A stretch of 64,000 nt of DNA from Labrenzia sp. VG12 (GTDB lineage: Bacteria; Pseudomonadota; Alphaproteobacteria; Rhizobiales; Stappiaceae), in contig NZ_CP022529.1 of the NCBI RefSeq assembly GCF_002237595.1, forward strand, positions 1,302,001 to 1,366,000. Direction: 5' to 3'. The stretch's first letter is position 1, and each line of letters opens with the position of its first letter. The notes beneath the pieces were generated by a model. That model was not told the origin of the DNA and ran no database searches. It saw only the letters and a list, made by a program, of their open reading frames with translations. The translations under genes were made by a program, and so were the position numbers. Below are positions 24,963 through 33,573 of the stretch, piece by piece.

Positions 24963-25639
24963 TCTCCCGGACCGGTTTTTGCCGGCCAGTCGAGGCCGGC
25001 CCCGTTCAGGATCAGCGAGGTGACCGCACTAGCCGTTTCTTCCAGGAAATCCGGATCCGACAGGTCCCTTCCCGTCAAAGCCCTGATCTGGAAGGAAAAA
25101 TCCGCATAGTGCTGGGTTGTCGCCCAGATGGTGAAGATGAGATGCACCGGGTTGACCCGCCGCATCTTGCCGGCCGCGATCCAGTCTTCAATCACCTGGG
25201 ATTTTTCGGCGACAAGTCGCTTCAGGTCCGTTTCGAGGATTGGCAGGATCTGCGGCGCGCCTTGCATCACTTCATTGGCAAAGAGACGCGAGGCCTCGGG
25301 ATAGCTTGCCGACATTTCAATTTTCTGACGGATGTAACCGGCCAGTTCCTCGGCCGGTTCCCCCTCGGGCCGAAGTGTTTTCAGCGGCGCCAGCCAGACT
25401 TCCAGAATATGGGCAAGCGTTGCGTTGTAGATCGCCTCTTTGGAGGAGAAGTAGTAAAGCAGATTGGACTTCGACATCCCCGCCTCGGCCGCGATCCGTT
25501 CCACCGTCGCACCGGAAAATCCTTTCCGGGAAAACTCTCCCAGGGCGGCATCGAGAATCAAGGATCTGTTCTTTTCCTGGATCCGGCTCAGTCCGGCCGG
25601 TTTTGATGGGTCCTGCGTCTGCCCGCCAAGTTCTGTCAT
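24959..25639 (-). CDS. rutR: TetR-family pyrimidine regulator RutR
   Basis: This 226-residue protein has a TetR helix-turn-helix at about residues 25-70 (AALGEFSRKGFSGATVERIA, then SKSNLLYYFSSKEAIY) and a RutR-type ligand domain (ASRLFANEVMQGAPQI). In E. coli RutR binds uracil or thymine and leaves the operator TTGACCA-N2-TGGTCAA. That operator occurs perfectly 150 bp upstream, in front of the divergent pyrimidine catabolic genes, which fixes the identification. I chose ATG 25639 (MTELGGQ); a frame from 25693 adds 18 residues. Confidence 0.93.
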   Translation of the reverse strand: MTELGGQTQDPSKPAGLSRIQEKNRSLILDAALGEFSRKGFSGATVERIAAEAGMSKSNLLYYFSSKEAIYNATLAHILEVWLAPLKTLRPEGEPAEELAGYIRQKIEMSASYPEASRLFANEVMQGAPQILPILETDLKRLVAEKSQVIEDWIAAGKMRRVNPVHLIFTIWATTQHYADFSFQIRALTGRDLSDPDFLEETASAVTSLILNGAGLDWPAKTGPGE

Positions 25640-25788
25640 CAATCGTCCCGCTTCCCGCCCCTTGGGTATTCTCTCAAACTCTTGCCAGAACAAGCCGATT
25701 CCGTCCAGTTTCAGCCCGTTTCAAGCCTGTCCGGATGCATTCTCGAGGTCAATGACCAGAAATTAGTCAGGCCGACTTGATTTGCATC

Positions 25789-25804
25789 TTGACCATTTGG
25801 TCAA
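25789..25804. promoter_or_regulatory. RutR operator 1 (perfect)
   Basis: TTGACCATTTGGTCAA matches the RutR consensus TTGACCA-N2-TGGTCAA at every position. It lies between rutR and the transaminase gene. A degenerate third dyad (TGACCAG, then TAGTCA) is at 25753-25769. Confidence 0.92.
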
Positions 25805-25818
25805 ATCCCTCCTAGGGT
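25789..25818 (+). promoter_or_regulatory. Candidate promoter of the pyrimidine catabolic genes
   Basis: TTGACC (25789-25794) and TAGGGT (25813-25818) are spaced 18 bp. The -35 box is the left half of operator 1, so bound RutR would block polymerase. This predicts a leader of about 320 nt before the transaminase start. Confidence 0.45.
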
Positions 25819-25821
25819 AAA

Positions 25822-25837
25822 TTGACCAGATGGTCAG
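25822..25837. promoter_or_regulatory. RutR operator 2
   Basis: TTGACCAGATGGTCAG has 15 of 16 symmetric positions. Its centre is 33 bp, about three helical turns, from that of operator 1, so two dimers can bind the same face. Confidence 0.88.
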
Positions 25838-26145
25838 AAGGCTAGTCGATCCCCTCACGCCCTGCAACGGGCCAATTTGCCGGACGCGCGGCAACTTGCC
25901 GGGACCTTTCCTTCGGATCGTCGACAATAAATGCCGGAGACCCGGCACGGGCCAAACGGCCAACCAGAGAGATTTGGCTCCTTCCGATACAGAGGCAAAG
26001 CCCAACGGAAGGACCGTGGGAACAGTTGGGGAGAGGACCAGCGCGAACGGCACTGCCTTTGGCCGATGCCTCGTGCTATGCCTTCCTCCATATTGAATAG
26101 CAACAGTCGGCGCTTTCCGGAAAAGAAGGCCCGCAAGGAGGACGC

Positions 26146-27474
26146 ATGTCAGCACCGAGCCAGGCTGCAACCAACAATCTCGAAGCCTTCTGGATGCCGT
26201 TCACGGCCAATCGCCAGTTCAAGCAGGCTCCGCGCATGTTCGTGTCCGCGAAAGACATGCATTACACGACGGCAGACGGCCGCCAGGTGCTGGATGGCAC
26301 AGCGGGCCTGTGGTGCTGCAATGCCGGCCATTCGCGCCCGAAGATCGTCGAGGCGGTGCAGAACCAGGTCGCCACGCTGGATTATGCGCCTGCCTTCCAG
26401 ATGGGTCATCCGAAGGCCTTTGAACTGGCCGCCCGCCTCGCGGCCCTGATGCCCTCGCCGCTCGACCACGTCTTCTTCACAAACTCCGGTTCGGAAAGTG
26501 TCGATACGGCCCTGAAGATCGCGCTCGCCTATCAGCGCGCCATCGGTCAGGGCACCCGCACACGCCTCATCGGTCGTGAACGCGGTTACCACGGTGTTGG
26601 CTTCGGCGGCATTTCCGTCGGCGGCATTGTCGCCAACCGCAAGCATTTCGGCTCCCTGCTGACCGGTGTCGACCACATGCGCCACACCCATGACCCGGAG
26701 CGAAACGCCTTTTCGCGTGGCATGCCGGAAAGCGGCGCCGAATATGCAGAAGACCTGATCCGCATCATCCAGCTGCATGATCCCTCGACAATCGCTGCCG
26801 TAATCGTCGAACCGGTTGCAGGTTCCACCGGCGTCCTGATCCCGCCGAAAAACTACCTGGAACGCCTTCGCGAGATCTGCACCGAGCATGGCATCCTGCT
26901 GATCTTCGATGAAGTCATCACCGGTTTTGGCCGCCTCGGCTCCCCCTTCGCGACCGACTATTTCGGCGTCACGCCGGATCTCGTGACCACGGCCAAGGGA
27001 CTTACGTCGGGTGTCATTCCGATGGGGGCGGTCTTCTGCTCCTCCGACATCTATGACGCGTTCATGACCGGTCCGGCGCACATGATCGAGCTGTTCCACG
27101 GTTATACCTATTCGGCCCACCCGATCGCTTGCGCAGCAGCCCTTGCAACGCTCGACACCTATGACGAAGAGGACCTGCTGACCCGCGCTGCCGACCTGGC
27201 GCAATACTGGGAAGACGGCCTGCATTCCCTGAAGGATTGCCCGAATGTCATCGACATTCGCAATCTCGGCCTGATTGGTGCGATCGAGCTTTCACCGATC
27301 GCCGGCGAGCCGACCAAACGCGCCTTCTCTGCCTTCCTGAAGGCCTATGATGACGGCATCCTGATCCGCACGACAGGCGACATCATCGCGCTCTCTCCGC
27401 CGCTGATCATCACGAAAGAACAGATCGACGAACTCTTCGGCAAGTTGCGCGATGTGCTGAACACGATCGACTGA
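26146..27474 (+). CDS. Omega-amino acid (beta-alanine):pyruvate aminotransferase
   Basis: This 442-residue class III PLP aminotransferase has the PLP lysine in TTAKGLTSGVIPMGAVF near residue 287, FDEVITGFGRLG and NSGSESVDTALKIA. It resembles the omega-amino acid:pyruvate transaminases. In this context it would convert beta-alanine (from uracil) or beta-aminoisobutyrate (from thymine) to a semialdehyde, with pyruvate as acceptor. It is the first gene behind the RutR operators. The start ATG 26146 follows GCAAGGAGGAC. Confidence 0.9.
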   Translation: MSAPSQAATNNLEAFWMPFTANRQFKQAPRMFVSAKDMHYTTADGRQVLDGTAGLWCCNAGHSRPKIVEAVQNQVATLDYAPAFQMGHPKAFELAARLAALMPSPLDHVFFTNSGSESVDTALKIALAYQRAIGQGTRTRLIGRERGYHGVGFGGISVGGIVANRKHFGSLLTGVDHMRHTHDPERNAFSRGMPESGAEYAEDLIRIIQLHDPSTIAAVIVEPVAGSTGVLIPPKNYLERLREICTEHGILLIFDEVITGFGRLGSPFATDYFGVTPDLVTTAKGLTSGVIPMGAVFCSSDIYDAFMTGPAHMIELFHGYTYSAHPIACAAALATLDTYDEEDLLTRAADLAQYWEDGLHSLKDCPNVIDIRNLGLIGAIELSPIAGEPTKRAFSAFLKAYDDGILIRTTGDIIALSPPLIITKEQIDELFGKLRDVLNTID

Positions 27475-27541
27475 ACCTCATAAAGCGAGGGGGCGGTTCG
27501 CCCGCGCCCTCCCCCCTGCAATCCGGAAAGGCATTGCGGCC

Positions 27542-27829
27542 ATGACACGCCCCAAGGCGACAGCCGAAAACCTGATCGACGACGACCGTGTCCGTGTGAC
27601 CCGGTTCGAGTTTGCCCCGGGGGCTGAAACCGGCTGGCATCGGCACGACCTCGATTACGTCATAACGGCGCTCACGGACTGCCGGATGCTGCTGGAGGAA
27701 CCCGGTGGCGAGACCCGGGAAGCGGTCGTTCCGGCTGGAACCGTTTACAGGCGCCACAAGGGCGTTGAACATAATGTCATCAACGGCGGAGAGGCTCCGA
27801 TGTCCTTCGTCGAAACCGAGTTGAAATAG
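27542..27829 (+). CDS. Single-domain cupin
   Basis: This 95-residue cupin has the metal-binding pattern GAETGWHRHDLDYVI, with a matching histidine in GVEHNVIN. Small cupins in catabolic operons may bind or sense intermediates; the role here is unknown. The gene starts 67 bp after the transaminase and ends 9 bp before the amidohydrolase, so it is in the same transcript. Confidence 0.85.
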   Translation: MTRPKATAENLIDDDRVRVTRFEFAPGAETGWHRHDLDYVITALTDCRMLLEEPGGETREAVVPAGTVYRRHKGVEHNVINGGEAPMSFVETELK

Positions 27830-27838
27830 GAGATCATC

Positions 27839-29095
27839 ATGGCAGCGCCCGGCGAAAACCTCAGGATCAACGCGGACCGGCTGTGGGACAGCCTGATGGA
27901 AATGGCCAAGATCGGCCCGGGCGTCGCCGGTGGCAACAACCGCCAGACTGTCACGGACGAAGATGGTGAAGGCCGCAAGCTGTTCCAGAAGTGGTGCGAA
28001 GACGCCGGCATGACCATGGGCCTTGACACGATGGGCAACATGTTCATGACACGCCCGGGAACCGATCCGGACGCCCTGCCCGTCTATGTCGGTTCCCATC
28101 TCGACACCCAGCCGACCGGCGGCAAGTATGACGGTGTACTTGGCGTGCTCGGCGGCCTGGAAGTCGTGCGCACCATGAACGATCTCGGTATCAAGACAAA
28201 ACACCCGATCGTGGTCACCAACTGGACCAACGAGGAAGGCACTCGGTTTGCCCCGGCCATGCTGGCGTCCGGCGTGTTTGCCGGCGTGCACACCCAGGAC
28301 TGGGCCTATGACCGGGAAGACCATGACGGCAAGAAATTCGGCGATGAACTGAAGCGCATCGGCTGGGTGGGCGATGAGGAAGTCGGCGCCCGCAACGACA
28401 AGATGCACGCCATGTTCGAGCTGCATATCGAGCAGGGCCCGATCCTGGAAGCCGAAGGCAAGGATATCGGTGTTGTCACCCATGGCCAGGGCCTGTCCTG
28501 GACCCAGGTGACCGTGACCGGCAAGGACAGCCACACGGGCTCCACACCGATGCCAATGCGCAAGAATGCCGGTCTCGGCATGGCCCGCATCCTGGAGCTG
28601 GTTGACGAAATCGCCTGGTCCCATGCCCCGCATGCGGTCGGCGCGGCCGGCCATATCGAGGTCTTTCCGAATTCGCGCAACGTGATCCCCGGCAAGGCGG
28701 TCTTCACCATCGACTTCCGCTCGCCCGACCTGGCGGTCATCCAGGACATGGAAGACCGGTTGAAAGCCGGTGCCAGGAAGATCTGCGACGACATGGGGCT
28801 GGACGTCGAGTTCGAGAAGGTTGGCGGCTTCGACCCGGTTGAATTCGACAAGTCCTGCGTCGAGGCGGTCCGCAATGCGGCCGAGCGGCTGGGTTATTCG
28901 CACCAGAACATCATTTCCGGCGCCGGACACGACGCCTGCTGGATCAACAAGGTCGCTCCGACGGCGATGATCATGTGCCCCTGTGTTGACGGCCTGTCGC
29001 ACAACGAGGCAGAGGAAATCTCCAAGGATTGGGCAAAAGCTGGTACCGATGTCCTGTTTCACGCGGTGGTCGAAACAGCGGGAATCGTGGAGTAA
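27839..29095 (+). CDS. N-carbamoyl-beta-alanine amidohydrolase (Zn-dependent)
   Basis: This 418-residue M20-type amidohydrolase of the hydantoinase/carbamoylase family has metal ligands in GSHLDTQPTGGKYDG, TNEEGTRFAPAML, ELHIEQGPILE and near the end in SGAGHDACWINK and SHNEAEE. It should hydrolyse N-carbamoyl-beta-alanine to beta-alanine, CO2 and ammonia, the third step of reductive pyrimidine degradation. The assignment over other carbamoylases rests on its neighbours, dihydropyrimidinase and RutR. Confidence 0.9.
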   Translation: MAAPGENLRINADRLWDSLMEMAKIGPGVAGGNNRQTVTDEDGEGRKLFQKWCEDAGMTMGLDTMGNMFMTRPGTDPDALPVYVGSHLDTQPTGGKYDGVLGVLGGLEVVRTMNDLGIKTKHPIVVTNWTNEEGTRFAPAMLASGVFAGVHTQDWAYDREDHDGKKFGDELKRIGWVGDEEVGARNDKMHAMFELHIEQGPILEAEGKDIGVVTHGQGLSWTQVTVTGKDSHTGSTPMPMRKNAGLGMARILELVDEIAWSHAPHAVGAAGHIEVFPNSRNVIPGKAVFTIDFRSPDLAVIQDMEDRLKAGARKICDDMGLDVEFEKVGGFDPVEFDKSCVEAVRNAAERLGYSHQNIISGAGHDACWINKVAPTAMIMCPCVDGLSHNEAEEISKDWAKAGTDVLFHAVVETAGIVE

Positions 29096-29200
29096 TGCCG
29101 ACCGTCTGAAGAAAAGGGTGAAAGCGTGGGCAACAGCGGAAATGCAACGGCTATCTCTGGCAGCCTGATCAGACCAACGGTTCTACTATAGGTCGGTCTC

Positions 29201-29902
29201 ATGCAGGCAAGGTGGTTCCGTATTCTGTTTCTTGTTCTTGTCTGTGCCGTCTTCGGCACAGGCAGCGGCGGGGCATTCGCAAGCAACACAGATCTGGATT
29301 ACATCCTGTCTGCCGGCGGCGCCTTTGTAACCAGCAAGCCAGAATTCAACCAGAAAACGGATAAGGCTACGCTCAGTTACCTGGGTGACCTGAATTGCAA
29401 CACTGAGACCAACCCGCAAAACTGTCACAAATACAGTTTCGTCTTCAGGTTCGAGACGCCTGGTTCCATTGAACTTGATTTCATCGGGACTGGGGTGAGT
29501 TATGTCCCTTTCGCACGGATGGTCAAACACAGCACCAGATATCCGTTTGTCGCCTACACCGATCGTCTCGTCAGAGCTTACAAGCGGCGCTTTGAATCTG
29601 GTATTTCGTTTGATGCGCGACGAGCCCGCTCACAAGTTGACTTCACTTTCGTCCGTGCCAGGCGAATTGGAGATTTCGATGCTGGCAGCTATTCGATGCA
29701 CTGGCTGACGAGCGACGAGCAGAATGCCGACAAGCTGTTGGACATGTTTTCTTCCCGCGAACTGTTGCTGCTCGCCATCCCGGAATCAGACACGAGCACA
29801 ACCTTTTATCACAAGCTTCCGGCGTCCCCAGCAGGCGACGACCACAAAGTTGCGCAAGAATTCGCCTCTACTTGCCGTTCACGTTGGGAGGAGCAGCGTT
29901 GA
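29201..29902 (+). CDS. Secreted protein of unknown function, paralogue 1
   Basis: This 233-residue protein has a signal peptide (cleavage likely after GGAFA, residue 27) and no other membrane segment. It has two cysteines 9 residues apart (LNC, then NCHKYSF) and a third in the last stretch (EFASTCRSRW). The next gene encodes a diverged paralogue of the same length, sharing C-x(7-8)-C-x2-Y-x-F and the end F-x2-TCR-x2-W-x2-QR. I do not recognise the family. The 3' end overlaps the next start (TTGA). GC is lower than in the flanking pyrimidine genes, which suggests insertion. Confidence 0.72.
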   Translation: MQARWFRILFLVLVCAVFGTGSGGAFASNTDLDYILSAGGAFVTSKPEFNQKTDKATLSYLGDLNCNTETNPQNCHKYSFVFRFETPGSIELDFIGTGVSYVPFARMVKHSTRYPFVAYTDRLVRAYKRRFESGISFDARRARSQVDFTFVRARRIGDFDAGSYSMHWLTSDEQNADKLLDMFSSRELLLLAIPESDTSTTFYHKLPASPAGDDHKVAQEFASTCRSRWEEQR

Positions 29903-30603
29903 AGCTCATTCTCTCCCCAATACGCCTTGTCTGTTTGCTCGTCGGCTGCCTGTTTCTGACTGCGTTTCCGAGCGTTTCTCAAGCATTCGACACGAGTTTT
30001 GTGGATGTCCACGGCGATCCAGTGGCGTCTTTCGTCGATGCGTATCCTTTGCTCGAAACGACCTACAAGTCAGCAAGCCTGACATACTACGCTCCCGAAA
30101 TCTGCGGTTCCGGGCGCGACGGCAACTGTGAAGCCTACGAGTTCTCATGCCAGTCCGGCAATCCGGACAAGTTCAGTCTTCGCTACTGGGGATACAACCT
30201 GGGCCACGCCAACTTCTCGGGCAGCATTATGTCCGGCCACGAACTGCCCCATGCGATCTATTTCGACAGGTTCATCAGGAGGCATGGAAACGACCTGAAG
30301 ACCCCGCTCGAACCCGACTTGCAAAAGGCAAGGCAAATTGTGCGCTTTCATTTCAGTCGTGGCGAAAGACTGCCTCAACATGGGGAACACGCATACCTGA
30401 TCGAATGGGACACACAAACGTCAGGAGATGCGGATGACTTGGCTGCAACGCTGGCCTCTGGCGAGACAGTCCTTGTTCCCTATCCTGTCAGACTGCGACG
30501 CCTGATTTACAACAGGCTTCATCCCAAAGATGCTGAAAGCAAGAACGATGTAGCACATGATTTCGTTGCTACCTGCCGGAAACTTTGGGGTACCCAACGA
30601 TGA
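29899..30603 (+). CDS. Secreted protein of unknown function, paralogue 2
   Basis: This 234-residue protein has a signal peptide ending near SVSQA (residue 29). It is a diverged copy of the preceding protein, with the cysteine pair in ICGSGRDGNCEAYEF and the same final motif (DFVATCRKLWGTQR). I placed the start at TTG 29899 because GGGAGGAG lies just upstream and the codon overlaps the previous stop. Its own stop overlaps the GH114-like start (ATGA). The function is unknown; the coupling suggests the three products act together outside the cytoplasm. Confidence 0.7.
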   Translation: MKLILSPIRLVCLLVGCLFLTAFPSVSQAFDTSFVDVHGDPVASFVDAYPLLETTYKSASLTYYAPEICGSGRDGNCEAYEFSCQSGNPDKFSLRYWGYNLGHANFSGSIMSGHELPHAIYFDRFIRRHGNDLKTPLEPDLQKARQIVRFHFSRGERLPQHGEHAYLIEWDTQTSGDADDLAATLASGETVLVPYPVRLRRLIYNRLHPKDAESKNDVAHDFVATCRKLWGTQR

Positions 30604-31373
30604 AAAGCAGGATCGCATTACTTGCTTGGACCTTGTTCATTTTGCCGCCTCCCGCCCTCGGCTTCTCCATCGGTGACAGCTGGGACTGGCAACTGACGGC
30701 CCCGGTCGATCTCAACCGCGATGTGGATGTTCTCGACCTTCACCCGGCCCTGGTCACTGCAGAAGACATCACCGGACTACGTGAAAAGGGTGTCAAGACC
30801 ATCTGCTATGTCAGCGTCGGCACCCTGGAGCGGACCTCGCCGGACCGGGCCGATTTTCCGACGGAAGTCATCGGCAACACCTATGAGGACTGGCCGGATG
30901 AAAGGTTCCTCGACATCCGGCGCCTGACCATCCTGCAGCCGCTGATGGCCGCCCGCTTCGAGCGCTGCAAGGCCATGGGATTTGATGCCATCGAACCGGA
31001 CAACATGGATGTCCACGACAATGACAGCGGCTTTCCGATCACGGCCAATCACACCATCGCCTATGTCAGGCTGCTGGCGGCAACAGCCGAAGGCATGGGG
31101 CTCAAGATCGCTCAGAAAAACGTGCCCGACCTGACGGAAGACCTGGTCGACACGTTCGACTTCGCGATTTCCGAAAGCTGCTATCAGGACCGCAGCTGCA
31201 AATCCTATTTCGCCTATGGCGAGGCAGGTAAACCGGTGTTCAACGCGGAATACACCGACCGGCCGATCCATTTCACCAAGGCCTGCGACATCGCCCAGAA
31301 ATACGGTCTGTCCATGATCCTCAAGGACCGCGACCTGACGGCGCCGGCCCTGTGGTGCCCAGCGAAAGACTGA
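30600..31373 (+). CDS. Secreted GH114-like protein (endo-alpha-1,4-polygalactosaminidase fold)
   Basis: This 257-residue protein has a signal peptide (ends near ALG, residue 22) and a TIM-barrel domain with the GH114 landmarks: SWDWQL, VDVLDLHP, ICYVSVGTLE, FLDIRR and FDAIEPDNMD. GH114 members hydrolyse galactosaminogalactan-type polymers or resemble the PelA hydrolase domain. The acidic pair in EPDN is the expected catalytic area. It is coupled to the two unknown secreted proteins and sits between pyrimidine genes. I could not confirm activity or substrate. Confidence 0.8.
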   Translation: MKSRIALLAWTLFILPPPALGFSIGDSWDWQLTAPVDLNRDVDVLDLHPALVTAEDITGLREKGVKTICYVSVGTLERTSPDRADFPTEVIGNTYEDWPDERFLDIRRLTILQPLMAARFERCKAMGFDAIEPDNMDVHDNDSGFPITANHTIAYVRLLAATAEGMGLKIAQKNVPDLTEDLVDTFDFAISESCYQDRSCKSYFAYGEAGKPVFNAEYTDRPIHFTKACDIAQKYGLSMILKDRDLTAPALWCPAKD

Positions 31374-31429
31374 AATCCGGGGCGGAGAAATAAATTGAAA
31401 CATCCAGCACCACCAGAAGGGGACCAACA

Positions 31430-32887
31430 ATGGCAAGCAAAGTGATCAAGGGCGGTACAGTCGTGACCGCGGACCTGTCCTACAACGCCGATGTGAAGAT
31501 CGAGGGCGGCAAGATCGTCGAGATCGGGCCCAATCTCTCCGGTGACGAGACGCTCGACGCCACGGGCTGTTACATCATGCCGGGCGGCATCGACCCGCAT
31601 ACCCATCTGGAAATGCCTTTCATGGGCACGTTCTCGTCCGACAATTTCGACAGTGGCACCCGCGCGGCCCTTGCCGGCGGCACCACCATGGTGGTCGACT
31701 TTGCCCTGCCCTCACCCGGCCAGTCGCTCCTGGAAGCGCTGCAGATGTGGGACAACAAGTCGACCATGGCCCATTGCGACTATTCCTTCCACATGGCGAT
31801 CACCTGGTGGGGAGAGCAGGTCTTCAACGATATGCGGGAAGTCGTCCAGAAAAAGGGCATCAACACCTTCAAGCACTTCATGGCCTACAAGGGTGCGCTG
31901 ATGGTGAATGACGACGAGATGTTCGCCTCCTTCCAGCGTTGCGCCGAACTGGGCGCCCTGCCTCTGGTGCATGCCGAAAATGGCGACGTTGTCGCGACAC
32001 TGCAGCAGAAACTTCTGGCTGAAGGCAACAACGGCCCGGAAGCCCACGCCTATTCCCGCCCGCCGGAAGTGGAAGGTGAAGCCACCAACCGCGCCATCAT
32101 GATTGCGGACATGGCCGGCGTACCGGTCTATATCGTGCACACCTCTTCCGAACAGGCCCACGAGGCGATCCGCCGCGCGCGCCAAAATGGCATCCGGGCC
32201 TATGGCGAACCGCTGATCCAGCACCTGACGCTCGACGACAGCGAGTACAAACATGCCGACTGGGACCACGCCGCCCGCCGCGTGATGTCGCCGCCTTTCC
32301 GCGACAAGAAACATCAGGACAGCCTCTGGGCCGGTCTGGCGTCGGGTTCCCTGCAGGTCGTCGCCACCGATCACTGCGCCTTCTCCACGGAGCAGAAACG
32401 CACAGGCGTCGGCGACTTCACCAAGATCCCGAACGGCACCGGCGGCCTGGAAGACCGCATGCCGATGCTGTGGACCTTTGGGGTCGGTACCGGCCGCCTG
32501 ACACCGAACGAGTTCGTTGCCGTCACTTCAACCAATATTGCAAAGATCCTCAATATCTATCCGAAAAAAGGCGCAGTTCTGGTCGGAGCAGATGCGGATC
32601 TTGTGGTCTGGGATCCGAACAGGGAAAAGACGATTTCCGCTTCCAGCCAGCAGTCGGCGATTGACTACAACGTCTTTGAGGGCAAGGCGGTCAAAGGTCT
32701 GCCGCGCTACACGCTCACGCGCGGCCGGGTCGCCGTTGAAGACGGCACGGTCAATCACAAGCAGGGTCACGGCGAGTTCGTTGCGCGCGAGCCGTTCCAG
32801 GCCGTCAACAAGGCGCTGAGCACCTGGAAGGAACTGACGGCACCGCGCAAAGTCGAACGCACCGGCATTCCGGCGAGCGGGGTCTGA
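31430..32887 (+). CDS. hydA: Dihydropyrimidinase
   Basis: This 485-residue amidohydrolase is of the usual length. The binuclear zinc ligands are DPHTHLEM near residue 59, the carboxylated lysine in FKHFMAYKGAL near residue 150, LVHAENGD, IVHTSSEQA and ATDHCAFS. It opens dihydrouracil or dihydrothymine to the N-carbamoyl-beta-amino acid, the substrate of the amidohydrolase encoded at 27839. The start is ATG 31430, with AGAAGGGGACC upstream. A 56-bp gap separates it from the GH114-like gene. Confidence 0.95.
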   Translation: MASKVIKGGTVVTADLSYNADVKIEGGKIVEIGPNLSGDETLDATGCYIMPGGIDPHTHLEMPFMGTFSSDNFDSGTRAALAGGTTMVVDFALPSPGQSLLEALQMWDNKSTMAHCDYSFHMAITWWGEQVFNDMREVVQKKGINTFKHFMAYKGALMVNDDEMFASFQRCAELGALPLVHAENGDVVATLQQKLLAEGNNGPEAHAYSRPPEVEGEATNRAIMIADMAGVPVYIVHTSSEQAHEAIRRARQNGIRAYGEPLIQHLTLDDSEYKHADWDHAARRVMSPPFRDKKHQDSLWAGLASGSLQVVATDHCAFSTEQKRTGVGDFTKIPNGTGGLEDRMPMLWTFGVGTGRLTPNEFVAVTSTNIAKILNIYPKKGAVLVGADADLVVWDPNREKTISASSQQSAIDYNVFEGKAVKGLPRYTLTRGRVAVEDGTVNHKQGHGEFVAREPFQAVNKALSTWKELTAPRKVERTGIPASGV

Positions 32888-32894
32888 TTGCGCA

Positions 32895-33542
32895 ATGACC
32901 TGGACCACCCATCTTTGCAATGCCGGCGGCAAGCTTGATCCTCTGAGGGACCGGATCCATGAGGCAATCGCGCTTGTCCGGGAGAAGGTTGAAGCCGTCG
33001 CCCCGCCGGTCAGCCTGGATGTGGTCGTTCAGGTCATCCCCGGGGGTGTCATTCCGGAGCGCGGCTTCGTCGGTCACACGCTCACGGGGGACCTGGTCTA
33101 CCTGACCCTCGACCCGGCCAATCAGAACCTGCAGGAAAACATGGGCGAACCGTTCGAGCGCATGATTGCCCACGAACTGCACCATGCCTTGCGTTTCGGC
33201 ACGGTCGGATATGGCAGCACCCTCGGTGAGGCCCTGGTTGCCGAGGGCCTTGCAGGACTGTTCAGCCATCAGCTTTACGGCAATGCGCCGGAGCCCTGGG
33301 AAGCCCCGGAGGCGTCGGATCTCGACCACCTGGAGGCCGCGGACGCCGCCTGGGATGCGGCGGCTTACGATCACAGGGCCTGGTTTTTCGGATCCGGCGA
33401 CTACCCGCGATGGCTGGGTTACCGGCTCGGGTACCGCCTCGTCGAAGCCTACCTGACGGCGCATCCGGCCCAGACCGCCGCCAGCCTGGCGGACGCGCCG
33501 GCTGCCGATTTCCGATCCGTGGTGAAGTCGCTCGCCGCATGA
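32895..33542 (+). CDS. Putative zinc protease, DUF2268 type
   Basis: This 215-residue protein has a gluzincin-like HExxH in MIAHELHHALRFG near residue 92 and a downstream glutamate in GEALVAEGLAGLF, as in DUF2268 proteins. It has no signal peptide. It begins 8 bp after dihydropyrimidinase, so it is in the operon. The substrate is unknown; a role in pyrimidine use is not evident. Confidence 0.78.
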   Translation: MTWTTHLCNAGGKLDPLRDRIHEAIALVREKVEAVAPPVSLDVVVQVIPGGVIPERGFVGHTLTGDLVYLTLDPANQNLQENMGEPFERMIAHELHHALRFGTVGYGSTLGEALVAEGLAGLFSHQLYGNAPEPWEAPEASDLDHLEAADAAWDAAAYDHRAWFFGSGDYPRWLGYRLGYRLVEAYLTAHPAQTAASLADAPAADFRSVVKSLAA

Positions 33543-33573
33543 CAATAACAACGCCCTTGTCCAGAGGACCAGA

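Noticed and set aside
25931..26449. 172-codon frame overlapping the transaminase start
   Set aside because: Arg/Ser-rich shifted frame with no family; the transaminase start has a strong ribosome-binding site.
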